A stretch of DNA of 64,000 nucleotides. Origin: Pseudolabrys sp. Root1462 (GTDB taxonomy: Bacteria; Pseudomonadota; Alphaproteobacteria; Rhizobiales; Xanthobacteraceae). The position numbers and the translations under genes were made by a program. The stretch is from the NCBI RefSeq assembly GCF_001426945.1, contig NZ_LMFS01000001.1:1869139-1933138 (forward strand), written 5' to 3'. This document shows positions 23,925 through 32,975 of the stretch, piece after piece (the stretch's first letter is position 1; every line of letters begins with the position of its first letter). Below the pieces are notes generated by a model. It saw only the letters and a list, made by a program, of their open reading frames with translations, was not told the DNA's origin and ran no database searches.

Positions 23925-26195
23925 ATGAGCCTCGATCAGGCCACGTCCGCCGAATTGTCCGGAGTACCGACGCCCACCAAACGCGAGGGCGCCCGTGTTG
24001 TCGGTCCTATCGCCGTAGGACTGGCGCTGCTGTCGGCCTTCGTCACCTTCGTCGTGCTGGCCGACCTGACACCGATCGCGCCGACCCACTACGTCGTCGT
24101 CTCGCTGCTGCTTGCCAACGCCACGACCGTCGTCCTGCTGCTCGGCATCATCGTGCGCGAGGTCTGGCAGGTGGTGCAGGCGCGGCGTTCGGGCCGGGCG
24201 GCCGCTCGGCTGCATGTCCGCATCGTCGGCCTGTTCTCGATCATCGCCGCCGCGCCGGCGATCCTGGTGGCGATCGTCGCCAGCGTCACGCTCGACCGCG
24301 GTCTCGACCGCCTGTTCTCGACCCGCACCCGCGCCGCGATCGAAAACTCGCTGATCGTGGCCGAAGCCTATTTGCGCGACCACGCGCAGATCGTCCGGTC
24401 CGACATTCTGGTGATGGCGTTCGATCTGTCGCGCTCGAAACCAGTCATTGAAGAGAATCCCGAGCAGCTCAAGCAATTCCTCACCTTCCAAGCCGCGGTG
24501 CGCGGGCTTGCCACGGCGATCGTATTCGACGGCGACCTCAAGGAGGTGGCCCGCGCCGATACGCGCGTCAACCAGACCTTCGCGTTGCCGCCGCGCGAGG
24601 CGTTGCCGACCATCAGCGACAAGGAACCGCAGCTCGTCCTGCTGCCGGACACCAATTACGTCGCGGCCATGATCAAACTGCAGAACTACGACAACCGCTA
24701 TCTCTACGTGACGCGGCTGCTCGATCCGCGCGTCGTGCCGCAATTGCGCGAGACGCGGGCCAGCGTCTCGGAATACGTCGCCATCGAGCAGCGGCGCTTC
24801 GGCGTTCAGGTCGCGTTCGGCCTCATGTACACCGTGATCGCGCTGATCGTGCTGCTGTCGGCAGTTTGGCTCGGCTTCAACTTCGCCAACAAACTGGTGG
24901 CGCCGATCCGCCGGCTCATCGGCGCCGCCAACGCCGTGTCGGAAGGCAACCTGTACGTCCGCGTGCCCGTCCGGCAGTCGGAAGGCGATCTCGCCCATCT
25001 CGGTGAGACCTTCAACCGCATGACCCAGGAACTGCGCACCCAGCGCGACGACCTGGTGCGCGCCCGCGACGTCATCGACACCCGCCGCATTTTCACCGAG
25101 GCCGTTCTGGCCGGCGCCAGCGCCGGCGTCATCGGCGTCGACAGTTTCGGCAATGTCAGCATCCTCAACCGCTCGGCCGAGAAGCTGATCGGCTTCAGCG
25201 AAGCCGAGGCGATCGGCAAGCCGCTGATCGAAGTCTTCCCGGAGCTGTCCGGCATCATGCTCACCGCCAAGCACGGCGGCCGCACTCAGGATCAAGTGAC
25301 CATCAACCGGGCAGGGCGCGAGCGCAACCTGTCCGTCCGGGTCACCAGCGAGCGATCCGGCGCCTCCGACCACGGCTACGTCATCACGCTCGACGACATC
25401 ACCGAACTCGTCACCGCGCAGCGCTCCTCGGCCTGGGCCGACATCGCCCGCCGCATCGCGCATGAGATCAAGAACCCGCTGACGCCGATCCAGCTCTCCG
25501 CCGAGCGGCTGCGGCGCAAATACGGCAAGGTGATCGTCGAGGACCGCGCTGTCTTTGAACAGTGCACCGACACCATCATCCGTCAGGTCGACGACATCCG
25601 GCAGATGGTCGATGAGTTCTCGAAATTTGCGCGCATGCCGAAGCCTGTCATCGCCGGCGAAGACATCGCCGATACCGTCCGGCAGGCGGTGTTTCTCCAG
25701 CGCGTCGGCAATCCGGATCTCGATATTTCCGCCGAGATCGCCGAGGAGCCGATGCCGGCGCAGTTCGACCGCCGCCTGATTTCGCAGGCGCTGACCAACA
25801 TCATCAAGAACGCGACCGAAGCGGTGGCCGCCGTGCCGGCCGAGGAACTCGGCAAAGGCATCATCCGCGTCTTCGCCGCGCGCGAGGGCGACGACGTCGT
25901 CATCGATATTGTCGATAACGGCATCGGTTTGCCACGCGAAAACCGCAACCGTCTGATGGAGCCTTATGTAACGACGCGCGAGAAGGGCACCGGCCTCGGT
26001 CTCGCCATTGTCGGACGCATTCTCGAGGAGCACGGCGGCGGGCTCGAACTACGCGACGCCAGCGACAAAATCCCGGGCCAGCGCGGCGCCTGGATGCGCA
26101 TGCGCTTTGCCGCCGCCGGCAAGCCAGCGGTGCGCGCTGCCAGCGAAACCGAAACGACCGCGGTAGCGGTTGCCGAAAAGACGACCAACGAGTGA
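23925..26195 (+). CDS. ntrY: transmembrane sensor histidine kinase NtrY
   Basis: 756 residues. Three N-terminal membrane spans within about residues 25-125, a periplasmic domain of about 165 residues, a fourth span (about 298-322, FGLMYTVIALIVLLSAVWLGF), HAMP (PIRRLIGAANAVSEGNL), PAS (about 385-490), H-box [23 protein letters not shown] with His near 512, and ATPase motifs NIIKNATEA, DNGIGLPRENRNRLMEPYVTTR and [12 protein letters not shown]. Partner of NtrX; in Brucella and Rhodobacter the pair links to redox and nitrogen respiration. It precedes ntrX by 7 bases. Confidence 0.95.
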   Translation: MSLDQATSAELSGVPTPTKREGARVVGPIAVGLALLSAFVTFVVLADLTPIAPTHYVVVSLLLANATTVVLLLGIIVREVWQVVQARRSGRAAARLHVRIVGLFSIIAAAPAILVAIVASVTLDRGLDRLFSTRTRAAIENSLIVAEAYLRDHAQIVRSDILVMAFDLSRSKPVIEENPEQLKQFLTFQAAVRGLATAIVFDGDLKEVARADTRVNQTFALPPREALPTISDKEPQLVLLPDTNYVAAMIKLQNYDNRYLYVTRLLDPRVVPQLRETRASVSEYVAIEQRRFGVQVAFGLMYTVIALIVLLSAVWLGFNFANKLVAPIRRLIGAANAVSEGNLYVRVPVRQSEGDLAHLGETFNRMTQELRTQRDDLVRARDVIDTRRIFTEAVLAGASAGVIGVDSFGNVSILNRSAEKLIGFSEAEAIGKPLIEVFPELSGIMLTAKHGGRTQDQVTINRAGRERNLSVRVTSERSGASDHGYVITLDDITELVTAQRSSAWADIARRIAHEIKNPLTPIQLSAERLRRKYGKVIVEDRAVFEQCTDTIIRQVDDIRQMVDEFSKFARMPKPVIAGEDIADTVRQAVFLQRVGNPDLDISAEIAEEPMPAQFDRRLISQALTNIIKNATEAVAAVPAEELGKGIIRVFAAREGDDVVIDIVDNGIGLPRENRNRLMEPYVTTREKGTGLGLAIVGRILEEHGGGLELRDASDKIPGQRGAWMRMRFAAAGKPAVRAASETETTAVAVAEKTTNE

Positions 26196-26202
26196 ACGCC
26201 GA

Positions 26203-27579
26203 ATGAGCGCCATGTCCTCCGAGATTCTCATTGTCGACGACGAAGCCGATATCCGCGATCTGGTCGCCGGGATCCTGGAAGACGAGGGCTTCAGCGCGCG
26301 TACGGCGCGCAATAGCGACGATGCGTTGGCGTCGATCGTGACGCGCCGTCCGAACCTGATCTTCCTCGATATCTGGCTGCAGGGTTCCAAGCTCGACGGC
26401 TTGCAGCTGCTCACCATTCTCAAGGGCGAGCATCCCGAGATTCCGATCGTGATGATTTCGGGCCACGGCAACATTGAAACCGCGGTCGCCGCCATCAAGC
26501 AGGGCGCCTACGATTTCATCGAAAAGCCGTTCAAGGCCGACCGCCTGGTGCTGGTCGCTGAACGCGCGCTGGAGACCTCGCGGCTCAAGCGCGAGGTCCG
26601 GCACCTCAAGCAACTGGCGCCGTCGCCGTCGATGCTGATCGGCCAGTCGCCGTCGATGTCGAGCCTGCGCCAGGCGATCGACCGCGTGGCGCCGACCAAC
26701 AGTCGCGTCCTCATTGTCGGGCCGTCCGGCGCCGGCAAGGAACTGGCCGCGCGCACCATGCATCAATTGTCGGCACGGGCGAGCGGACCCTTCATCGTCA
26801 TCAACGCCGCGGCGATCACGCCCGAACGCATGGAGACCGAGCTGTTCGGCGTCGAGGCCAACGGCGCCGAAGCGCGCAAGACCGGCGCGCTGGAAGAGGC
26901 GCATGGCGGCACGTTGTTCATCGACGACGTCGCCGATCTGCCGCGCGAGACGCAGAACAAGATCCTGCGCGTGCTGGTCGATCAGACCTTCAGCCGGGTC
27001 GGCGGCTCCAGCAAGGTTGCCGTCGATGTCCGCATCGTCGCTTCCACCTCGCGCAACCTGGAAGCGGCGATCGCCGAGGGTGAATTCCGCGAGGACCTCT
27101 ATCATCGTCTGTCGGTCGTGCCGATCCGCGTGCCGCCTTTGTCGGAGCGGCGCGAGGACATTCCATCGCTGATCGATTACTTCATGGATCAGATTTCGCA
27201 ATCGACCGGCTTGCCGAAGCGGCGCATTGGCGAAGACGCCATGGCCGTGCTGCAGTCGCATAACTGGCCGGGCAATGTCCGGCAGCTGCGCAACAACATC
27301 GAACGGCTGATGATCCTGGCCGGTGGCGATCCCGATGCCGTCATCAATGCCAGTATGCTGCCGCCGGACGTCGGCTCGATGGTGCCGGCGATGCCCAATG
27401 GCAACGGCGGCGAGCAGTTGATGGGTCTGCCGCTGCGCGATGCGCGCGAGGTGTTCGAGCGCGAATATCTGGTGGCGCAGATTTCCCGCTTCGGCGGCAA
27501 CATCTCGCGCACTGCGGAGTTCGTCGGCATGGAACGCTCGGCGCTTCACCGGAAACTCAAAGCGCTGGGAATTGGATAA
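26203..27579 (+). CDS. ntrX: response regulator NtrX (AAA+ protein lacking GAFTGA)
   Basis: 458 residues. Receiver 1-120 with Asp56 (LIFLDIWLQGSKLDG), AAA+ domain with Walker A GPSGAGKELA and a Fis-like HTH at the C-terminus (FGGNISRTAEFVGMERSALHRKLKALG). Where NtrC has [10 protein letters not shown], this protein reads GVEANGAEARKTGALEE, so the sigma-54 contact loop is missing, and the Walker B is FIDDV. This agrees with what is known of several alphaproteobacterial NtrX proteins, which act without sigma-54. The start is ATG 26203 (or 26212); the in-frame extension to 26170 overlaps ntrY. Confidence 0.95.
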   Translation: MSAMSSEILIVDDEADIRDLVAGILEDEGFSARTARNSDDALASIVTRRPNLIFLDIWLQGSKLDGLQLLTILKGEHPEIPIVMISGHGNIETAVAAIKQGAYDFIEKPFKADRLVLVAERALETSRLKREVRHLKQLAPSPSMLIGQSPSMSSLRQAIDRVAPTNSRVLIVGPSGAGKELAARTMHQLSARASGPFIVINAAAITPERMETELFGVEANGAEARKTGALEEAHGGTLFIDDVADLPRETQNKILRVLVDQTFSRVGGSSKVAVDVRIVASTSRNLEAAIAEGEFREDLYHRLSVVPIRVPPLSERREDIPSLIDYFMDQISQSTGLPKRRIGEDAMAVLQSHNWPGNVRQLRNNIERLMILAGGDPDAVINASMLPPDVGSMVPAMPNGNGGEQLMGLPLRDAREVFEREYLVAQISRFGGNISRTAEFVGMERSALHRKLKALGIG

Positions 27580-27585
27580 CGTCGC

Positions 27586-28443
27586 ATGTCGCGCATCGCT
27601 TACGTCAACGGCCGTTACCTGCCGCACGGCGACGCCGGAGTCAGCGTCGACGATCGCGGTTTTCAGTTCGCCGACGGGGTCTATGAAGTCTGCGAGGTGA
27701 GGGGCGGCAAGCTTGTCGACGAACGCCGCCATATGGCGCGCCTGCAGCGCTCGCTCGACCTGCTGCGGATGGACCGGCCGATGTCCGTTGCGTCCCTCGC
27801 CATCGTGATGCGCGAGACGATCCGGCGTAATCGCGTGAGCGACGGCGTCGTCTATGTGCAGGTCACGCGCGGCGAGATGCGCCGCGACTTTCCGTTTCCG
27901 CCGGCCGGCACGCCGCCAACCTTGGTGGTGACCGCGCGCACCAACAATCTCGCCAGAATCGAGGCTCAGGCGGAAGCGGGCATCGCGGTGATTACCGTGC
28001 CCGACGATCGTTGGCGTCACGTCGATATCAAGTCGGTGTCGCTGTTGCCCAATGTGCTGGCCAAGCAGACGGCGCGGGACAAGGGCGCCCGCGAGGCTTG
28101 GCTGGTCGACGCTCAGGGGCGCGTGACCGAGGGCGCCTCGTCCACGGCCTGGATCGTGACCCGGGAGGGCGTCCTGGTGACGCGGCCGCTCGCCGGCGAC
28201 ATCCTGCCGGGCATCACCCGCTCGGTGCTCATCGACCTCGTGAAGGCGCAGGGGCTGCGCTTCGAAGAACGTCCCTTCACCGTCGAGGAGGCCTATGCCG
28301 CGCGCGAAGCCTTCGTCACCTCGGCCAGCCAGTCGATCATGCCGGTGGTCGAAATCGACGGCCGTCCGGTCGGCAACCGGGCGCCGGGCACGGCGGCCTC
28401 GGCGCTGCGCCGCGACTATCACAGCAAGGCGGAGTTCACCTGA
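27586..28443 (+). CDS. dat: D-amino-acid transaminase
   Basis: 285 residues, a fold-type IV PLP enzyme. Start RIAYVNGRYLPHGDAGVSVDDRGFQFADGVYEV is characteristic of D-amino acid aminotransferase rather than branched-chain IlvE. The PLP Lys lies in VDIKSVSLLPNVLAKQ (about 146-161), and EGASSTAWIV and TSASQSIMPVVEIDG follow. It interconverts D-alanine and D-glutamate with keto acids and can supply peptidoglycan precursors. It lies 6 bases after ntrX, so it is probably expressed with ntrYX, and upstream of hfq. Confidence 0.9.
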   Translation: MSRIAYVNGRYLPHGDAGVSVDDRGFQFADGVYEVCEVRGGKLVDERRHMARLQRSLDLLRMDRPMSVASLAIVMRETIRRNRVSDGVVYVQVTRGEMRRDFPFPPAGTPPTLVVTARTNNLARIEAQAEAGIAVITVPDDRWRHVDIKSVSLLPNVLAKQTARDKGAREAWLVDAQGRVTEGASSTAWIVTREGVLVTRPLAGDILPGITRSVLIDLVKAQGLRFEERPFTVEEAYAAREAFVTSASQSIMPVVEIDGRPVGNRAPGTAASALRRDYHSKAEFT

Positions 28444-28679
28444 CGGCTTGGGATCAGCTCCGCTCGCTGCTGCGGTATCTAAGAAAATCGTATCTATTCA
28501 GTGACTTGCTTCGAAAAAGCGCAAGTTCCGCTTGCACCGGACAGCGCACTACCATCTAATGGGCACTCCCGGGCCTCGGCAGCGCCGCCTCCAGGGGATG
28601 GGCGCAACGACCTGCAGAGGACTAAAGGGCAACGATTGTCTCGCGCGTTAAGATGCGAGCTAAAAAATGGACCACGGCC

Positions 28680-28940
28680 ATGGCAGCCGATCGAGCGCAG
28701 AACTTACAAGACACGTTTCTCAATCACGTCCGAAAAGCAAAAATTCCGCTGACCATCTTTCTGGTCAATGGTGTGAAACTGCAAGGCGTCGTGACCTGGT
28801 TCGATAACTTCTGCGTCCTGTTGCGCCGGGACGGGCACTCGCAGCTTGTTTATAAGCATGCGATCTCGACCATCATGCCCGGCCACCCGATCCAGTTGTT
28901 CGAAGGCGGCGAAGAGCCGCTGACGCCGGAAAAGGCTTAG
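28680..28940 (+). CDS. hfq: RNA chaperone Hfq
   Basis: 86 residues. Sm-like fold with Sm1 motif ([39 protein letters not shown]) and Sm2 motif [10 protein letters not shown] (Y-K-H for RNA binding). It forms a hexameric ring that matches small RNAs to mRNAs; in alphaproteobacteria it also controls nitrogen fixation and stress genes. The start is fixed at [11 protein letters not shown] 236-base spacer upstream probably holds its promoter and includes the inverted repeat ACTTGC (28504-28509) with GCAAGT (28521-28526). The stop codon directly abuts the TTG start of hflX. Confidence 0.97.
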   Translation: MAADRAQNLQDTFLNHVRKAKIPLTIFLVNGVKLQGVVTWFDNFCVLLRRDGHSQLVYKHAISTIMPGHPIQLFEGGEEPLTPEKA

Positions 28941-30293
28941 TTGGAAGCACGCGAACGCGACAAAGGCACGGACACTCTGACCCCTTCGGGGTCGGGCAGC
29001 GGCCGTGCGATCGTCATCGAGCCCTGGGTGCGCATGCCGGGCGGCCGCGGTGCCGCGCATCTGGCCGACACGCGCACGCCCGAGGCGCGGCTCGAGGAGG
29101 CGATGGGTCTTGCCCGCGCCATCGATCTCGATGTCGTCGAAGGCGCGCTCGTGCCGCTGCAGGCGATCAAGCCGGCGACTTATGTCGGCTCCGGCAAAGT
29201 CGATGAAATGGCCGGCCTCGTGAAGAGCCATGAGGCGTCCGTGGTCATCATGGACTGCCCGATATCGCCGGTGCAGCAGAAGAATCTGGAGAAGGCCTGG
29301 AACGCCAAGGTCATCGATCGCACCGGGCTGATCCTCGAAATCTTCGGCCGACGCGCGCGCACCAAAGAAGGCGCGCTGCAGGTCGAACACGCGCACCTGA
29401 CTTATCAGAAGGGCAGGCTGGTGCGCTCCTGGACCCATCTCGAACGTCAACGCGGCGGCGGCGCCTTCCTCGGCGGTCCGGGCGAAACCCAGATCGAATC
29501 CGATCGCCGCATGTTGTCGGACAAGATCATGCGGATCGAAGCCGAACTCGAGAAGGTCAAGCGGACGCGCAAACTGCATCGCGACAGCCGCAAGCGCGTG
29601 CCTTATCCGATTGTTGCGCTGGTCGGTTATACCAACGCCGGCAAATCGACGCTGTTCAATCGCGTCACGGCGGCGAGCGTGCTGTCGGCCGACATGCTGT
29701 TCGCGACCCTCGATCCGACCTTGCGCGCCATCGACCTGCCGCGCGGCACGCGCATCATTCTGTCGGACACCGTCGGTTTCATCTCCGATCTGCCGACCAT
29801 GCTGGTCGCGGCGTTTCGCGCGACGCTGGAAGAGGTAATCGAGGCCGACATCATCCTCCATGTGCGCGACATGTCGCATGAAGACACGGGCGCGCAATCG
29901 GCCGACGTCGCCAAGGTGCTCGGTGAACTCGGTATCGAGGCGACCGACCGACGCATCATCGAAGTCTGGAATAAGATCGACGCGCTCGATGCCGACGGCC
30001 GCGATCGCATCCTCAACCTCGCCGGACGCCAGCCCTCGGACCGGGCGCCGGTCGTGGTCTCGGCCTTGACGGGCGAGGGTATCGACGGCCTTTTGACGGC
30101 TATCGAAACCCGGCTTGGCGAAAGCCACCAGACCCTGACGGTGTCTCTCGATGCATCGGATGGTGCGGGCTTGAGTTGGCTCTATCGCCACGCCGAGGTG
30201 CTCGACAATCGCACCGACGACAACGGCCAGATGGAAGTCACCGTCCGCGCTACGCCCGACAAGGCGGCGCAGGTCAGGGCGAAGTTTCTGTAG
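28941..30293 (+). CDS. hflX: ribosome-associated GTPase HflX
   Basis: 450 residues. N-terminal HflX domain (TPEARLEEAMGLARAIDLDV, YVGSGKVDEMAGLV), glycine-rich RQRGGGAFLGGPGETQIESDRR, coiled-coil linker and a G domain with G1 GYTNAGKSTLFN, G3 DTVGFISDLP and G4 NKID. HflX splits stalled ribosomes during heat stress. Start is TTG 28941, immediately after the hfq TAG with no intervening base, so translation is probably by re-initiation from hfq. The hfq-hflX order is conserved in proteobacteria. Confidence 0.95.
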   Translation: MEARERDKGTDTLTPSGSGSGRAIVIEPWVRMPGGRGAAHLADTRTPEARLEEAMGLARAIDLDVVEGALVPLQAIKPATYVGSGKVDEMAGLVKSHEASVVIMDCPISPVQQKNLEKAWNAKVIDRTGLILEIFGRRARTKEGALQVEHAHLTYQKGRLVRSWTHLERQRGGGAFLGGPGETQIESDRRMLSDKIMRIEAELEKVKRTRKLHRDSRKRVPYPIVALVGYTNAGKSTLFNRVTAASVLSADMLFATLDPTLRAIDLPRGTRIILSDTVGFISDLPTMLVAAFRATLEEVIEADIILHVRDMSHEDTGAQSADVAKVLGELGIEATDRRIIEVWNKIDALDADGRDRILNLAGRQPSDRAPVVVSALTGEGIDGLLTAIETRLGESHQTLTVSLDASDGAGLSWLYRHAEVLDNRTDDNGQMEVTVRATPDKAAQVRAKFL

Positions 30294-30329
30294 TCCGTCG
30301 TGCCGGACACCGGCGACGCGGGGTTACTG

Positions 30330-31133
30330 CTACTCCGCCTGCTTCGCCTGATCCCACAGCGCATCCATTTCCGCGAGCGTGGCGTCCTGAGGCGTTTTGC
30401 CTTGCGCCGCCAGTGCGCGCTCGATGGCTGTGAAGCGGCGCTCGAATTTGGCGTTGGTGGCGCGCAGGACAGCTTCCGGATCGGCGTTCAAGTGGCGCGC
30501 CAGGTTGACCACGGCGAACATGAGGTCGCCGACCTCGGCGGCGGCTTCGTCGTTCTGCGCGCGATCGAGTTCGGCCTCGATCTCGTCGGCTTCCTCGCGG
30601 ATCTTGGCCAGCACCGCACTCGGATCGTTCCAGTCGAAGCCGACGCGGCCGGCCTTCTGCTGAAGCTTCAGTGCACGCGTCAACGCGGGCAGGGCAACCG
30701 GTACGCCGTCCAGGGCGCTTGGCGGCTTTGGCGGATGACGTTCGGCGCGTTCCGCCTTTTCCTCCGCCTTAATGCGCTCCCATTGGCTTTCGACCGACTT
30801 GGCGTCCTGACCGCCGGCATCGCCGAACACATGCGGATGGCGACGGATCATCTTGGTGGTGATGGCCTCGACCACGCCACCGAAATCGAAGGCGCTTTCT
30901 TCCTCGGCCATTCGGGCGTGGAAGACGACCTGCAGCAGCAGATCTCCAAGTTCGTCCCGCAGGTCATGAAGATCGCTCCGCTCGATGGCGTCGGCGACCT
31001 CATAGGCTTCCTCGATCGTATAGGGGGCAATGGTCCGAAAATTCTGTTCGAGGTCCCACGGGCAGCCGGTGACCGGCGTGCGCAGCGCGGCCATGATCTC
31101 GATCAGACGGGCAATGTCGCGGGATGGCTTCAC
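30330..31133 (-). CDS. mazG: nucleoside triphosphate pyrophosphohydrolase MazG
   Basis: 267 residues, a tandem MazG fold. First half: GCPWDLEQNFRTIAPYTIEEAYEVADAI then LRDELGDLLLQVVFHARMAEE with the metal-binding EExxE...ExxD pattern. Second half: KIREEADEIEAEL, EVGDLMFAVVNLARHLNADPEAVLRATNAKFERRF. It hydrolyses NTPs and dNTPs to monophosphates as housekeeping and in ppGpp balance. It is convergent with hflX, 36 bases apart, and 241 bases downstream of the MBL gene on the same strand. Confidence 0.94.
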   Translation of the reverse strand: MKPSRDIARLIEIMAALRTPVTGCPWDLEQNFRTIAPYTIEEAYEVADAIERSDLHDLRDELGDLLLQVVFHARMAEEESAFDFGGVVEAITTKMIRRHPHVFGDAGGQDAKSVESQWERIKAEEKAERAERHPPKPPSALDGVPVALPALTRALKLQQKAGRVGFDWNDPSAVLAKIREEADEIEAELDRAQNDEAAAEVGDLMFAVVNLARHLNADPEAVLRATNAKFERRFTAIERALAAQGKTPQDATLAEMDALWDQAKQAE

Positions 31134-31374
31134 GGGGGCTCACTCGGGCTGTGGCGTCGGAGACGGTGTCTGGGCGAACCTAGCGGCGCAGGCCGGCTGT
31201 GGCGCGGCAGGCCGCAGGCTTATCCAGAGACTTCGCCAACCCCGTCGGCCTTAATCAGATTCGCATAAGACATATTATGGAATATATTAGGCGCCTCGGA
31301 AGGTCCAAGAGCGAATGCGACAGTTCAAGACTACTACGTATTTTATTGAAATCACGCGGCTTTACCGACTGAAC

Positions 31375-32172
31375 TCAGGCCTCAAACACCATGCCATCGT
31401 AGGCCGGCTCGATATGCTCCGGCAGCGTGCGCCTTAGCGTCTGATAGTCCAGATCGGTGTGCATGTCGGTCAGGATGGCGCGCCGCGGTTTGATCTCGGC
31501 GATCAGCGCCAGCGATTCCTCGAGGTTCATGTGGCTCGGATGCGGCGCCTTGCGCAGCGCATCGACGATCCAGATATCGAGGCCGCCGAGCGCCGCGACG
31601 CTGTCCGGCGGCAGCCGCTTCATGTCGGTCGAGTAGGCCACGTCGCCGAAGCGGAAGCCGAGCGAGACGATGTCGCCGTGATCCTGCAGAAACGGCAGAA
31701 CCTCGATGGGCCCACCCTGCCCGTGGATCGTCAGCGGCTGGCCCGCGGTCACGCGGTGTTCGGCCAGGATTGGCGGATAGCTGCTGCCGGCCGGCGTCCT
31801 GAAGCAGTAGCCGAAGCGGGCGTGCAGGGCGATGGCGGTCGGCTCGTCCATGTAGACGTCGACGCGGCGCCGGTGCATGACGAACATCGGCCGCAGATCG
31901 TCGATGCCGTGGGTGTGGTCGGCGTGCTCGTGGGTGATCAGGACGCCGTCGACCCAGTCGACGCCGGCGCCGAGGAGTTGCTCGCGGATATCCGGGCCGC
32001 AGTCGATCAGAACGCGCGTTACCTTGTCCGGGGCGGCAATGCGCTCAACCAGCAGCGCGCAGCGCCGGCGGCGGTTCTTCGGCTCGTTGGGATCGCAATC
32101 GCCCCAGCCCAGCGCGACGCGCGGCACGCCCATGGATGAGCCGCAGCCGAGGATGGTGAAGCGCAGCGTCAT
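31375..32172 (-). CDS. MBL-fold metallo-hydrolase (PhnP-like)
   Basis: 265 residues. Start RFTILGCGSSMGVPRVALGWGDCDP and the zinc motif THEHADHTHGIDDL (HxHxDH) identify a metallo-beta-lactamase fold of the PhnP/RNase Z-like phosphodiesterase group. The gene regularly follows tatD in alphaproteobacteria. Its ATG overlaps the tatD stop by 4 bases. The substrate is probably a cyclic phosphodiester or nucleic-acid end; no phosphonate genes are nearby, so the name phnP is not used. Confidence 0.88.
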   Translation of the reverse strand: MTLRFTILGCGSSMGVPRVALGWGDCDPNEPKNRRRRCALLVERIAAPDKVTRVLIDCGPDIREQLLGAGVDWVDGVLITHEHADHTHGIDDLRPMFVMHRRRVDVYMDEPTAIALHARFGYCFRTPAGSSYPPILAEHRVTAGQPLTIHGQGGPIEVLPFLQDHGDIVSLGFRFGDVAYSTDMKRLPPDSVAALGGLDIWIVDALRKAPHPSHMNLEESLALIAEIKPRRAILTDMHTDLDYQTLRRTLPEHIEPAYDGMVFEA

Positions 32173-32975
32173 CCGGCCTTCCTGACGTCGTTCGGCAGAA
32201 CCCTCGGCACCTTGGAGAACAGCCGGAAGAAGTTCTCGGTGGTCTGCCGCGCGATCTCCGCTTCCGACACGCCGCGCGTTTCCGCCAGCACCTTGGCGGT
32301 GTTAACGACGTAGGCCGGCTCGTTGCGTTTGCCGCGGTACGGGATCGGCGCCAGGAAGGGCGAATCCGTCTCGACGAGGATGCGTTCGGCGGGCAGGTCG
32401 CGGGCGATGTCGCGCAGCGCCTCGCCGTTCTTGAAGGTGATGATGCCGGTGAAGCCGATATAGAGCCCGAGTTCGATGGCCTTGAACGCCAGCTCGCGGC
32501 CGCCGGTGTAGCAATGCAAAACGGCCGGGAAGGCGCCCTTCCCGATTTCCTCGGTCAGGATCGCGGCGCTGTCGGCATCGGCCTCGCGCGTATGGATGAC
32601 CAGCGGCAGCCCGGTCTGGCGCGCCGCCGCGATGTGCCGGCGGAAACCGGTCGCCTGGGCGTCGCGCGGGCTCTTGTCGTAGTGATAATCGAGCCCGGCT
32701 TCGCCGATGGCGACGATCTTCGGGTGCTGGCTGAGCCGCACCAGCTCTGCGACGTCGATATCCAACTCCTCGGCGGCATTGTGCGGATGAGTCCCGACCG
32801 AGGCAAAAACGTCAGGATATTTCTCAGCGACCGCAATGACTTGTGCCAGCTTCTTCACCCGAGTTGAGATCGTCACCATGCGCCCGATCCCAGCCGCGCG
32901 GGCGCGGTCGACGATCTGGTCGAGCTCGGGCGCAAATTCCGGGAAATCGAGGTGGCAGTGGCTGTCGACGAGCAT
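32169..32975 (-). CDS. tatD: TatD-family deoxyribonuclease
   Basis: 268 residues. The metal-dependent amidohydrolase-like fold shows [14 protein letters not shown] (H-x-H), GEAGLDYHYDKSPRDAQ, LPLVIHTREAD, PAVLHCYTGGRELAFK and LVETDSPFLAP. TatD proteins are 3'-5' exonucleases used in DNA repair or D-aminoacyl-tRNA quality control. The ATG shares one base with the metG stop (TGATG at 32973-32977), and its own stop overlaps the MBL start. A longer in-frame extension to 33338 runs antiparallel through metG codons and is not real. Confidence 0.93.
   Translation of the reverse strand: MLVDSHCHLDFPEFAPELDQIVDRARAAGIGRMVTISTRVKKLAQVIAVAEKYPDVFASVGTHPHNAAEELDIDVAELVRLSQHPKIVAIGEAGLDYHYDKSPRDAQATGFRRHIAAARQTGLPLVIHTREADADSAAILTEEIGKGAFPAVLHCYTGGRELAFKAIELGLYIGFTGIITFKNGEALRDIARDLPAERILVETDSPFLAPIPYRGKRNEPAYVVNTAKVLAETRGVSEAEIARQTTENFFRLFSKVPRVLPNDVRKAG

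Noticed and set aside
23748..26033. 761-residue minus-strand frame
   Set aside because: Antisense to ntrY; a GC-driven open frame without motifs.
25900..28422. 840-residue minus-strand frame
   Set aside because: Antisense to ntrX and dat; composition typical of a shadow frame.
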